Origin: Ochrobactrum vermis
GTDB lineage: Bacteria; Pseudomonadota; Alphaproteobacteria; Rhizobiales; Rhizobiaceae
Reading direction: 5' to 3'
DNA: 64,000 bases
Assembly: GCF_002975205.1 (NCBI RefSeq)
Contig: NZ_PCOC01000001.1
Span: 1,984,001-2,048,000 of the forward strand
In this document: one piece after another, positions 18,201 through 26,753 of the stretch
Layout: each line of letters opens with the position of its first letter
Numbering within the stretch: position 1 is the stretch's first letter
Program-made: the position numbers and the translations under genes
Notes under the pieces: model-generated
Seen by the model: the letters and a program-made list of their open reading frames with translations, nothing else
Told to the model about the DNA's origin: nothing
Databases searched by the model: none

Positions 18201-19484
18201 TCACATAACGATCTCGGCGACATGCGCAACCTGTGCACCGGCCTCGTAATAGACTTCGCGCAAGCCACGGAAATTCTGCTCTTTCGGATCGCTGACCGGC
18301 AACGGCAGATCGTCTTCCTTGATCTCACCGGAAACGAGCTGCGATAGCAGTCTTCCAAAGACCGTTCCCGGCGCGATACCGCGGCCGTTGTAGCCGGAGA
18401 ACCCAACCACATTGCGGGCAAGGCGATGGAATTTCGGCAGACTGTCATCAGTCATGCCGATCTTGCCATACCATTCCGACTCGAATTCGACTTCGCCGAT
18501 CTGCGGGAAGAGGCGCTTCAACGACTTCTTTGCCCATGCCTTGTGCACGGCAGCGCCCGTATTGCGCAGCGCACCGACGCTGCCGAACACCAGACGGCCC
18601 TGTTGATCAAAACGGAAAGACGAAAGGACTTCCTTCGTATCCCATACACCCTGGCGTTCGGGCAGAATGCTCTTCTTCAGATTATCGGAAAGTGGCTTCG
18701 TCGCCATGTTGAAATAAGGCAGGTGAACCAGTTCGGCGCGCACTTCCGCCCATGGTGCATTGGTATAGGCATTTGTCGCCACGACCACCCAGTTGGCCGT
18801 CACTGAACCCTTGGCGGTCTTGACCACCCATTTGCCGTTCTTTTCCTCGGCGCCAATCACCGGGCTTCCGGTAAACACAGTCGCACCGGCAGCAATGGCA
18901 GCATGGGCTAGCCCACGCACATAAGCCAGCGGCTGGATCGTACCGGCACGCAGGTCAAGCAGCGATCCGGAATAGGCCCTGGTGCCTACCTTGGCTTCGG
19001 TTTCTTTCGCATCGAGCAGCTTTACATTTGCGCCACGGCGCGCCCACTGCTCATGGCGGTCTTCCAGTTCCTTGAGACCCTTTTTGCCAACGGCGCAATG
19101 CAGCGTACCCTGCTTCTCGACTTCGCAGGCAATTTTGTGCTTCTCGATGATTTCAAAAACCAGCTTCGGGCCGTTGCCCAAAACATCGAGCAGACGCGCG
19201 CCGTATTTTTCGCCGAGTACGCCGGGCAGATCGTCCGGCATGACCCACATGCCCGCATTCACCAGACCGACGTTGCGGCCCGAACCGCCATAGCCGATTT
19301 CGATGCCTTCCAGAACGATGGCGCGCGTGCCTTTCTCGGCCAGATGCAGAGCCGTCGAAAGACCTGTAAAGCCACCACCCACGATTACCACATCCGCGGT
19401 CAGATCACCTTGCAGCGCAGTCGTCTTTGGAGCGGCAGGAGCGGTCTTTTCCCAAAGACCATGGGAGCGCGGATCGTTCAGCAT
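18201..19484 (-). CDS. amaA: FAD-dependent oxidoreductase, probable L-pipecolate oxidase
   Basis: 427 residues from the ATG at 19484 (MLNDPRSHGLWEKT); a GTG twelve codons upstream is less likely. A DAO-family fold: the FAD-binding VVIVGGGFTGLSTALHLAEKG near residue 32, the second FAD motif GYGGSGRNVGLVNAG, and the C-terminal GFSGYNGRGIAPGTVFG. The nearest characterised group covers gamma-glutamylputrescine oxidase and pipecolate oxidase. The divergent operon beyond the LysR gene encodes aminoadipate semialdehyde dehydrogenase and 2-oxoadipate dioxygenase, the next steps after pipecolate oxidation. Context therefore favours L-pipecolate to piperideine-6-carboxylate, as by AmaA of Pseudomonas putida. 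The substrate is inferred, not seen. Confidence 0.78.
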   Translation of the reverse strand: MLNDPRSHGLWEKTAPAAPKTTALQGDLTADVVIVGGGFTGLSTALHLAEKGTRAIVLEGIEIGYGGSGRNVGLVNAGMWVMPDDLPGVLGEKYGARLLDVLGNGPKLVFEIIEKHKIACEVEKQGTLHCAVGKKGLKELEDRHEQWARRGANVKLLDAKETEAKVGTRAYSGSLLDLRAGTIQPLAYVRGLAHAAIAAGATVFTGSPVIGAEEKNGKWVVKTAKGSVTANWVVVATNAYTNAPWAEVRAELVHLPYFNMATKPLSDNLKKSILPERQGVWDTKEVLSSFRFDQQGRLVFGSVGALRNTGAAVHKAWAKKSLKRLFPQIGEVEFESEWYGKIGMTDDSLPKFHRLARNVVGFSGYNGRGIAPGTVFGRLLSQLVSGEIKEDDLPLPVSDPKEQNFRGLREVYYEAGAQVAHVAEIVM

Positions 19485-19584
19485 AGAGAGCAACCATTTT
19501 ATAGAGTGGAATACGGGCACCCTGCCCGACTGTTTCTATTTCACGCCGCGAAAGCCGGTTGGACAGCGTTATTTGCGCAACAAT

Positions 19585-20517
19585 TCATTCCGGTTTGGAA
19601 TGAACCAGCGGCGAATAATCTGTATTCCCTACCTGCCCGGCGATCCACTGACAGAACACTTGCGTCAACGGGTTTTCCAGTTTTCCTTCCGGCACGACGA
19701 GATAATATTCATTCTCGGTTCGCATCGGCTTCTCAAAAAGCATGAGAAGCTCACCGCTGAGCAACTCCTGCTCGATCAGATAAAGCGGCAGAAGCGCAAA
19801 ACCCAGACCGGCCAATGCGGCGCCGATGACCATCGAGAACTGGTCAAATCGGTGCCCACGATAAGCCGACCGCCCCTCGACACCGCAGCTTTCGAACCAT
19901 TGCGCCCACATTTTGGGCCGTGTCGCGAGATGCAGCAAGGGCTCGTTTTCAAGGTCTTCCGGGTTGGCCGGATGACGCGCCTTCAACAGGCTCGGGCTTG
20001 CAACAGGAACAATCACTTCACTGCACAAAAAGGTGCAAGTCGCGTGTGCCCATACCGGCTGGCCATAATGAATGGCGAGATCGAAGGGCTGTTCCTCGAA
20101 ATCGAAGACACCGGAGCGCGATGCGACATTGATCGCGATGCCGGGGTGCTTTTCGATAAAATCGGAAATCCGAGGCATCAGCCAGCGCGTGCCGAATGTC
20201 GGCAAGGTCGCCACGCTGAACGACGATGTGGATTGCGCCGAAGCCATGGCGCGCAGCATCGTATCCTCAGTCTGGTTGAGAAGACGCCGCACTTCCGGCA
20301 AAAATTTGCGCCCTGCATCGGACAGAAGAATACGCTGACGAATGCGCTCGAACAGAAGCACGCCGAGCTGACTTTCAAGATCCTTGATCTGACGGCTGAC
20401 CGCGCTCTGGGTGAGGTTCAGTTCATTGGCCGCCTGAGTGAAGCTCCCGTGGCGGGCAGCACACTCAAATGCCTGCAGCGTGGCGATGTCCGGGATCAGT
20501 CTTCTGCTCAGCTTCAT
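19585..20517 (-). CDS. LysR family regulator of the lysine/pipecolate genes
   Basis: 310 residues. The N-terminal helix-turn-helix is textbook (FECAARHGSFTQAANELNLTQSAVSRQIKDLE, residues about 17-48, given here as a location rather than in full), followed by the LysR effector domain. GcvA-like in style. It sits between the oxidoreductase gene on the same strand and the divergent hglS-amaB operon, with an inverted repeat in the shared promoter region. Likely inducer: pipecolate, aminoadipate or 2-oxoadipate (inference). Confidence 0.9.
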   Translation of the reverse strand: MKLSRRLIPDIATLQAFECAARHGSFTQAANELNLTQSAVSRQIKDLESQLGVLLFERIRQRILLSDAGRKFLPEVRRLLNQTEDTMLRAMASAQSTSSFSVATLPTFGTRWLMPRISDFIEKHPGIAINVASRSGVFDFEEQPFDLAIHYGQPVWAHATCTFLCSEVIVPVASPSLLKARHPANPEDLENEPLLHLATRPKMWAQWFESCGVEGRSAYRGHRFDQFSMVIGAALAGLGFALLPLYLIEQELLSGELLMLFEKPMRTENEYYLVVPEGKLENPLTQVFCQWIAGQVGNTDYSPLVHSKPE

Positions 20518-20552
20518 TCCATTCTCGCATTAACATAGTTGCGTTCGTCGCG

Positions 20553-20580
20553 ATCATAACGGCAAAACGGCTGATATGAT
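20553..20580. promoter_or_regulatory. Inverted repeat in the lysR-hglS promoter region, candidate LysR site
   Basis: ATCATA-N16-TATGAT lies between the divergent lysR and hglS genes, 36 bases from the lysR start. The arms contain the T...A pattern expected of LysR boxes, but the spacer is longer than the classic 11 bases. Confidence 0.4.
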
Positions 20581-20664
20581 ACATTTTCATCATAATCCAT
20601 GCATGTTCCTCCCAAGTACGGCATGCATCACCCGAAGATGCCCCACTCGACGGAAATTTTCGCC

Positions 20665-22065
20665 ATGAAAGACCAGAAATTCGTTTCGCCGGACGCCATT
20701 CGCTCCGCCTTCTCGGCAGCGATGTCAGCCATGTACAAACAGGAAGTACCCGCTTACGGCACCCTGATGGAACTCGTCGCCGATGTGAATGCGAAGGTTC
20801 TGGCTGACGACAGCCATCTGCATGAGCGTCTGACAGAAACAGATTCGCTCGAACGCATTTCCGAAGAACGTCATGGCGCCATCCGTCTCGGCACGCCTGC
20901 CGAGCTTTCCATGATGCGCCGTGTCTTCGAAGTCATGGGCATGTTCCCGGTCGGTTATTACGATCTAAGCGCTGCTGGCGTTCCCGTTCACTCCACCGCT
21001 TTCCGTCCGATCGACGACGCCGCCCTGAAGCACAATCCGTTCCGCGTCTTCACCTCGTTGCTACGCCTTGATCTGATTGCCGACGAGAAATTGCGCGCAG
21101 AATCGGAAGAGGTTCTGGCCAAGCGCAACATCTTCACCGCTGGAGCCATCGCACTCGTCGAGAAGGCTGAAGCCGAAGGCGGCCTCAACGACGATGACGC
21201 AAAAGCCTTTGTCGTTGAAGTGCTGGAAACTTTCCGCTGGCACGATCATGCCAATGTCAGCGCAGAGCTTTATCATCGCCTCCACGATGCGCATCGCCTG
21301 ATCGCCGACGTCGTTTCCTTCAAGGGTCCGCACATCAACCATCTGACACCGCGCACGCTCGATATCGACGCCGTGCAGGTTCAGATGCCAGATCGCGGCA
21401 TCAACCCGAAGGCTGTTGTCGAAGGTCCGCCGACCCGCAAATGCCCGATCCTTCTGCGCCAGACCTCGTTCAAGGCACTGGAAGAAGAGGTTTCGTTCGT
21501 AAACGCAGACGGCACCTGGACCCCAGGCTCCCACACTGCCCGTTTCGGTGAAATCGAACAGCGTGGCGTTGCTCTCACACCAAAGGGCCGTGCGCTTTAC
21601 GACAAGCTGCTCAACGACACTCGCGCAGTTGCCCGCCCTGCTCCGGGTGGTTCAAACTCGGCTGAATATGTGAAGGCTCTGAGCGACACCTTTGCCGCGT
21701 TCCCTGACACATGGGCAGGTGTGCGTGAAGAAGGCCTCGGCTATTTCGCCTATTCGGTCAAGGACGCCGCAAAGCTTGAAGCTTTCAAGCCGGGTACCGA
21801 TATCGAGGTTCTGATTGAAGCTGGTGCAGTTCAGTTCGATCCAATTATCTATGAAGACTTCCTGCCGGTTAGCGCAGCCGGTATATTCCAGTCCAATCTG
21901 GGCGACGACGAAACACAGGATTTTGTCGAAAGCCCCAACCAGAAGCGTTTCGAGGATGATCTGGGCGCGAAAGTGCTCAATGAATTCGAGCATTATGCCC
22001 GTATCGAGCGCGAATCCATCGAAGCCGCTCAGATAGGCCTAAAGGGCCTCGAAGCGGCGGAATAA
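20665..22065 (+). CDS. hglS: 2-oxoadipate dioxygenase/decarboxylase (HglS, DUF1338)
   Basis: 466 residues from the ATG at 20665. This start puts the expected metal-site residues where I recall them in the P. putida enzyme: His70 (SEERHGAIRLG), His226 (GPHINHLTPRTLD) and Glu296 (RFGEIEQRG; Glu294 there). The frame opens 22 codons earlier, but those residues look like leader sequence. HglS is a non-haem iron enzyme of vicinal-oxygen-chelate fold that turns 2-oxoadipate and O2 into D-2-hydroxyglutarate and CO2 in bacterial lysine breakdown. The aminoadipate semialdehyde dehydrogenase gene follows after 27 bases in the same operon. Confidence 0.92.
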   Translation: MKDQKFVSPDAIRSAFSAAMSAMYKQEVPAYGTLMELVADVNAKVLADDSHLHERLTETDSLERISEERHGAIRLGTPAELSMMRRVFEVMGMFPVGYYDLSAAGVPVHSTAFRPIDDAALKHNPFRVFTSLLRLDLIADEKLRAESEEVLAKRNIFTAGAIALVEKAEAEGGLNDDDAKAFVVEVLETFRWHDHANVSAELYHRLHDAHRLIADVVSFKGPHINHLTPRTLDIDAVQVQMPDRGINPKAVVEGPPTRKCPILLRQTSFKALEEEVSFVNADGTWTPGSHTARFGEIEQRGVALTPKGRALYDKLLNDTRAVARPAPGGSNSAEYVKALSDTFAAFPDTWAGVREEGLGYFAYSVKDAAKLEAFKPGTDIEVLIEAGAVQFDPIIYEDFLPVSAAGIFQSNLGDDETQDFVESPNQKRFEDDLGAKVLNEFEHYARIERESIEAAQIGLKGLEAAE

Positions 22066-22092
22066 AGTCAAAGAAATACAGAGAGGATAACT

Positions 22093-23625
22093 ATGAACAC
22101 CGCTGTAAAAAATCTCGACGTGAAAAAAGAAGCCGCAGAGCTGCTTTCGAAGCTTGGCGTTGACGCAGCCCTTTACACGTCGGGCGACCTCGCTGGCTTC
22201 AGCCCGGTCTCCGGTGAACAGATCGCTGCAGTCAAGACCCACAGCAAGGAAGATGCAGTCAAGATCATCGACAAGGCTGACGAAGCTTTCCGTGCATGGC
22301 GCACTGTTCCAGCTCCAAAGCGTGGCGAACTGATCCGTCTTCTCGGTGAAGAACTGCGCGCCTCCAAAGAAGATCTTGGCCGTCTCGTTTCGCTCGAAGC
22401 TGGCAAGATCCCTTCGGAAGGCCTCGGCGAAGTGCAGGAAATGATCGACATCTGCGATTTCGCAGTCGGTCTGTCGCGTCAGCTCTACGGTCTCACCATC
22501 GCAACCGAACGCGCTGGCCATCGCATGATGGAAACCTGGCATCCGCTTGGCGTCGTCGGCGTTATCTCGGCCTTCAATTTCCCAGTTGCTGTCTGGTCGT
22601 GGAATGCTGCTCTTGCAATCGTTTGCGGCAACTCGGTTGTCTGGAAGCCTTCTGAAAAGACCTTGCTGACCGCTCTTGCCTGCGACGCCATCTTCAAGCG
22701 CGCGCTCAAGCGTTTCGGCGAAGCGCCAGAAGGTATTGCGCTGCTTCTGCTCGGCGACCGTACGGTTGGTGAAGTTCTCGTTGACAGCCCGAAAGTTCCA
22801 GTTGTTTCGGCAACCGGTTCGACCCGCATGGGCCGCGAAGTTGGTCCGCGTCTTGCAAAGCGTTTTGCGCGTGCAATCCTCGAACTCGGCGGCAACAATG
22901 CCGGTATCGTCTGCCCGTCGGCCGATCTCGACATGGCGCTGCGCGCAATCGCTTTCGGCGCAATGGGCACTGCTGGTCAGCGCTGCACCACGCTGCGTCG
23001 TCTCTTTGTGCATGAAAGCGTTTACGACGCACTCGTTCCACGTCTGCAGAAGGCATATGCCAGCGTTACTGTTGGTTCGCCGCTCGAAACCACAGCTCTT
23101 GTTGGTCCATTGATCGACAAGGTTGCTTTCGACAACATGCAGAAGGCACTGAAGGAAGCAGCTGCTCACGGCGGTAAGGTACAGGGCGGCGACCGCGTCG
23201 ATGCTGGCCATGAAAACGCTTACTATGTGCGTCCGGCTATCGTCGAAATGCCAAAGCAGGAAGGCCCGGTTCTCGAAGAAACCTTCGCACCGATCCTTTA
23301 CGTCATGAAATATTCCGACTTCGACGACGTGCTGGCGAGCCATAACGAAGTTGGCGCAGGCCTGTCCTCGTCGATCTTCACGCTCAACCTGCAGGAAGCA
23401 GAGCGCTTCCTTTCGGTTGAAGGTTCGGATTGCGGCATTGCAAACGTCAATATCGGTACTTCGGGTGCTGAAATCGGCGGCGCATTCGGCGGCGAAAAGG
23501 AAACCGGCGGCGGCCGTGAATCGGGTTCGGATGCGTGGAAGGGCTACATGCGCCGCGCAACCAATACCGTGAACTATTCGAAGGCTCTGCCGCTCGCTCA
23601 GGGCGTTTCCTTCGACATCGACTAA
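22093..23625 (+). CDS. amaB: L-aminoadipate-semialdehyde dehydrogenase (ALDH7 family)
   Basis: 510 residues. Aldehyde dehydrogenase of the ALDH7/AmaB group that oxidises 2-aminoadipate 6-semialdehyde to 2-aminoadipate with NAD. Seen: the NAD pocket FNFPVAVWSWNAA and WKPSEKT, the glutamate loop ELGGNNAGIV, and the catalytic Cys298 in GQRCTTLRRL. The C-terminal GTSGAEIGGAFGGEKETGGG is characteristic of the ALDH7 subgroup. A GAGAGGA site lies upstream of the ATG. With hglS in front and the divergent FAD oxidase it completes pipecolate to 2-hydroxyglutarate, except for an aminoadipate transaminase, which is not in this window. Confidence 0.93.
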   Translation: MNTAVKNLDVKKEAAELLSKLGVDAALYTSGDLAGFSPVSGEQIAAVKTHSKEDAVKIIDKADEAFRAWRTVPAPKRGELIRLLGEELRASKEDLGRLVSLEAGKIPSEGLGEVQEMIDICDFAVGLSRQLYGLTIATERAGHRMMETWHPLGVVGVISAFNFPVAVWSWNAALAIVCGNSVVWKPSEKTLLTALACDAIFKRALKRFGEAPEGIALLLLGDRTVGEVLVDSPKVPVVSATGSTRMGREVGPRLAKRFARAILELGGNNAGIVCPSADLDMALRAIAFGAMGTAGQRCTTLRRLFVHESVYDALVPRLQKAYASVTVGSPLETTALVGPLIDKVAFDNMQKALKEAAAHGGKVQGGDRVDAGHENAYYVRPAIVEMPKQEGPVLEETFAPILYVMKYSDFDDVLASHNEVGAGLSSSIFTLNLQEAERFLSVEGSDCGIANVNIGTSGAEIGGAFGGEKETGGGRESGSDAWKGYMRRATNTVNYSKALPLAQGVSFDID

Positions 23626-23650
23626 TCGATCTGATTTCAGATCAAAAGAA

Positions 23651-23677
23651 AACCCCGCTTTTCAGCGGGGTTTTTTT
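23651..23677 (+). terminator. Intrinsic terminator of the hglS-amaB operon
   Basis: AACCCCGCT-tttc-AGCGGGGTT followed by a run of T. Strong stem 25 bases after the amaB stop. Confidence 0.95.
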
Positions 23678-23700
23678 ATTATCTTAACATTTGCGATTAG

Positions 23701-23823
23701 CGAGATTATCGTTATGGCGAGCCGAAAATCGTGGCTTTTGAGAACCGGCGCGCAGCGTACTTGAGTACGTGAACCGGAAGCGCAAAAAGACGCGATTTGC
23801 AGGCCGTCAGAGCGGCAATATCA
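23701..23823. repeat. Family B intergenic repeat, copy B1
   Basis: About 123 bases, sharing with copy B2 (58498-58621) the blocks GAGATT, GTTATG, GAGAACCGG, CGTACTNNNNTACGT (internal palindrome), CCGGAAGC, TTTGCAG, CCGTCAGAGC and ATATC in the same order. It extends to the purU stop codon. Both copies lie between converging genes in the same relative orientation. Confidence 0.8.
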
Positions 23824-24705
23824 GCCCATACGTTCGGAGGCGAACGACCCGGGCGATGCCGGGAATACGACTGTGCGATTACCGTTGAGGAACGAACGGT
23901 GATGAATATGCGCGTGAACGGCGCGTGCCAGAACCTGCGCTTCAACATCACGGCCAATCGACACATAATCGGCTGCACTCTGCGCGTGGGTGATACGCGC
24001 GACATCCTGTTCGATGATCGGACCTTCATCGAGATCGGCGGTGACATAATGCGCCGTGGCACCGATCAGCTTTACACCGCGCTCATAGGCCTGCTTGTAA
24101 GGGTTTGCACCCTTGAAGGACGGCAGGAAGGAGTGGTGGATGTTGATGATCTTGCCAGACATCTTCTTGCAAAGCTGATCGGACAGAACCTGCATGTAGC
24201 GCGCCAGAACGACAAGCTCAGTGCCGGTGTCATTGACGATATCCATGAGGCGCTGTTCGGCTTCCGGCTTGTTGGCCTTGGTAACCGCCACATGATGGAA
24301 GGGAATGTCGTGGTTCACGACCACCTTCTGATAATCGAAGTGGTTCGACACGACACCAACAATATCGATTGGCAGGGCGCCGATTTTCCAGCGATAGAGC
24401 AGATCGTTCAGGCAATGACCGAAGCGCGAGACCATCAGCAACGTCTTGGTTCGTGACGCGTTGTCGTGGAAATCGAAATTCATTTCGAACGGCGCTGCGA
24501 CAGGCTTGAAGCCTTCGTTGAGGGCTTCGAGAGCCACGCCCTCTTCCGAAATGAAGCTGACGCGCATGAAGAAGCGACCGGTGTCCAGATCGTCGAACTG
24601 GGCGCTGTCGATGATGTTGCAACCCTTGCCCGCAAGATAGCCCGAAATGGCGGCAACGATACCGCGAGTGGACTTGCAGGTGACGGTCAGGACAAAATTA
24701 TGCAT
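23821..24705 (-). CDS. purU: Formyltetrahydrofolate deformylase
   Basis: 294 residues. It hydrolyses 10-formyl-THF to formate and THF, balancing one-carbon pools. An N-terminal ACT domain (about 1-80; VTCKSTRGIVAAISGYLA) is followed by the formyltransferase-like catalytic domain with the motifs INIHHSFLPSF and HYVTADLDEGPII, which hold the catalytic Asn/His/Asp set. The length matches other rhizobial PurU proteins. It stands alone, converging on the lysine operon; neighbours give no pathway hint. The last codon touches the family B repeat. Confidence 0.96.
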   Translation of the reverse strand: MHNFVLTVTCKSTRGIVAAISGYLAGKGCNIIDSAQFDDLDTGRFFMRVSFISEEGVALEALNEGFKPVAAPFEMNFDFHDNASRTKTLLMVSRFGHCLNDLLYRWKIGALPIDIVGVVSNHFDYQKVVVNHDIPFHHVAVTKANKPEAEQRLMDIVNDTGTELVVLARYMQVLSDQLCKKMSGKIINIHHSFLPSFKGANPYKQAYERGVKLIGATAHYVTADLDEGPIIEQDVARITHAQSAADYVSIGRDVEAQVLARAVHAHIHHRSFLNGNRTVVFPASPGSFASERMG

Positions 24706-24724
24706 CGGACTTCCTCAAATTTTC

Positions 24725-24752
24725 CAAGGCGCAAGCCTAAGCGCGCGCCTTG
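24725..24752. other. Stem-loop in the purU leader
   Basis: CAAGGCGC-N12-GCGCCTTG, an 8-bp stem located 20 bases upstream of the purU start on its transcript. It may equally end the SIS-gene transcript region from the other side; role unknown. Confidence 0.4.
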
Positions 24753-24852
24753 AAACTAGTTCACGATGCAGCCTCCGCCATGCCAGAATGCGTAATGCAC
24801 TGACCGGATTGCGCTATCAAGCAACTTTGGAGGAAAGATTGCCCTAATTTGA

Positions 24853-25581
24853 TCAAAGGTGAGGATTGCGATCACGATACCGGGCAACAAGTTCCCGGTT
24901 TACCTCACTGGAGCCCGGCATGTTAGCGCTGAGATAGATCGGCGCGTCCCCCTCGCCCACCAGCCTTGCCGCCACATCGGCAAAAATTGCGTTGAGGATC
25001 GTCACGCCCAGCGCTGTCGAAACCGGGCCGACCTTCAATGCGCTGCCTTCCACTTCCAGTACCGCGTCGCCCGCGGGCGCGTCATTATCCAGCACGACAT
25101 CCGCCAGGGAAAGCAGCTGTGTACGACCCTTGGCAATTGCGTTGGAATAGGTAACGGAAGTGACCACCACGACCGCAGCCCCCTTCTCCCTTGCGTAGCG
25201 CGCCGCTTCGATGGGAGCGGCATTCACACCAGAATTTGAAACGACGATCAACACGTCGCCTTCGCGAATGCCATAGCGTTCGAGAATTGGCAGCACGGCC
25301 CCTTCGATCCGCTCGAAGTGCGAACTTGCCACTGCCCCATCCTGCAGCATGATTGCTCCACAGAGGATCGGCACTGTGATCGCCAGCCCACCTGCGCGAT
25401 AGTGCAGCTCTTCCGCCATCATATGCGAATGGCCGGTGCCAAACACGTAGACCCGACGATCTGCCTTGGCTGCAGCGGCAATAAGCCCGGCGGCTTTGGC
25501 CATTGGCTCAGCGAGGCGGTCACGCAGACCGGTGAGCCTTGCGATAAGGTCATCGAAATAGCGATCAGTGATTTCCGTCAT
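24853..25581 (-). CDS. SIS domain phosphosugar-binding protein (UPF0309 type)
   Basis: 242 residues with one sugar-isomerase (SIS) domain. [22 protein letters not shown] at about 44-65 and [19 protein letters not shown] at about 110-128 carry the Ser/Thr-rich phosphosugar loops. It is the last gene of the GntR-controlled operon, five bases after nagA, so it probably acts on a phosphorylated amino sugar that feeds NagA or NagB. Similar orphan SIS proteins have no proven reaction; isomerase, etherase or ligand-sensing roles are all open. Confidence 0.85.
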   Translation of the reverse strand: MTEITDRYFDDLIARLTGLRDRLAEPMAKAAGLIAAAAKADRRVYVFGTGHSHMMAEELHYRAGGLAITVPILCGAIMLQDGAVASSHFERIEGAVLPILERYGIREGDVLIVVSNSGVNAAPIEAARYAREKGAAVVVVTSVTYSNAIAKGRTQLLSLADVVLDNDAPAGDAVLEVEGSALKVGPVSTALGVTILNAIFADVAARLVGEGDAPIYLSANMPGSSEVNRELVARYRDRNPHL

Positions 25582-25586
25582 CGCCC

Positions 25587-26753
25587 TTACCCCGCAATCT
25601 GTTTTTCACCGGAAAGCCATGTGGCTTTCGCAAACAAGTCGCCATCAAGATAGACAGCATCCATCCGCATGCCGGGGCGCAACGTGCCGCGATCATTGAG
25701 ACGCAGATAGCGTGCCGGATAATGGCTCGCCATGCGCAGTGCCTCGGCCAGCGTCAGCTCCAGTTCAGCCACGCCGAAACGCACCGCCGACGCCATGTCG
25801 AGATCGGAGCCGGCAATGGTGCCATCCGCCAGCACCAGCTTCGAACAGATGCCACCGGGCACACGACGGACAGCACGCCCGTTAATTTCGAAGCTTTCGG
25901 AATCCGAACCGACCAAAGCCATGGCATCCGTCACGAAGAACAGATGGGCATCGCCACGCTTGGCCCGCAGGGCAAGTCGCAGCGCCATCGGATCGACATG
26001 ATGACCGTCGGCAACGATCCCGCACCAGATATCTGGATGGTCGAGCGCAGCTCCTGCCAGACCTGGCGCGCGATGGCCGATCTGGCTCATGGCGTTGAAG
26101 AGATGGGTGACACTGCGTGCACCGGCATCGAAGCGCTTGAACGCCTCTTCAGCCGTTGTATCGCTATGACCGATGCTGACCACGACACCCGCGTCGCTCA
26201 GCCGACGCACCTGCTCAGGTGTGACCTGCTCGGCAGCAAACGTGACCAGCAAGGTGCTGATCTGCTTCGCGGTATGGATATAAAGCGCAATATCGGCATC
26301 ATTGACGGGACGCATCAGTTCCGCCAGATGGGCACCTTTGCGGGCCGGTGCCAGATGCGGCCCTTCCAGATGAAGACCGGCAACGCCCTTGTCGGCCTTG
26401 ACTGCTTCAATCGCCGCTTCGATGGCACGGTCGCGGACCGGTGTCGTATCGGTGATCAAGGTCGGCAGAAGGCTGGTCGTTCCGTATTTGCGATGCCCCC
26501 TGGCAATCGTGAACATGGTCTCGGGCGTCGGCTGATCGTTGAGCATACGCCCGCCGCCGCCATTGACCTGTGCATCGATGAAGCCGGGGGCCAGAACGCC
26601 GCCGTTCAATCGCTCAACATCATGTGCCTCACCAAGAGAGGCTTCCGGCACGATGGCTTCAATCTTGCCGTCGCTGAACACCAGTGCGCTTTGATCATGA
26701 AAGCGCTCGCCGTCGAAAATGCGCGCGCCCACGATTGCCGATTTTTTGGTCAT
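25587..26753 (-). CDS. nagA: N-acetylglucosamine-6-phosphate deacetylase
   Basis: 388 residues. Amidohydrolase-fold enzyme that removes acetate from GlcNAc-6-phosphate. Seen: [12 protein letters not shown], the metal Glu in [17 protein letters not shown], metal His in [14 protein letters not shown] and [19 protein letters not shown], and the catalytic Asp in [11 protein letters not shown]. The start ATGA overlaps the stop of nagB-II, showing translational coupling. The downstream SIS gene follows five bases later. The product glucosamine-6-phosphate goes to the deaminase encoded just upstream. Confidence 0.95.
   Translation of the reverse strand: MTKKSAIVGARIFDGERFHDQSALVFSDGKIEAIVPEASLGEAHDVERLNGGVLAPGFIDAQVNGGGGRMLNDQPTPETMFTIARGHRKYGTTSLLPTLITDTTPVRDRAIEAAIEAVKADKGVAGLHLEGPHLAPARKGAHLAELMRPVNDADIALYIHTAKQISTLLVTFAAEQVTPEQVRRLSDAGVVVSIGHSDTTAEEAFKRFDAGARSVTHLFNAMSQIGHRAPGLAGAALDHPDIWCGIVADGHHVDPMALRLALRAKRGDAHLFFVTDAMALVGSDSESFEINGRAVRRVPGGICSKLVLADGTIAGSDLDMASAVRFGVAELELTLAEALRMASHYPARYLRLNDRGTLRPGMRMDAVYLDGDLFAKATWLSGEKQIAG

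Noticed and set aside
22039..23343. 434-codon open frame antisense to the aminoadipate semialdehyde dehydrogenase gene
   Set aside because: The plus strand encodes a full ALDH7 with all motifs. The antisense frame has no recognisable domain and arises from the strong codon bias of the real gene.
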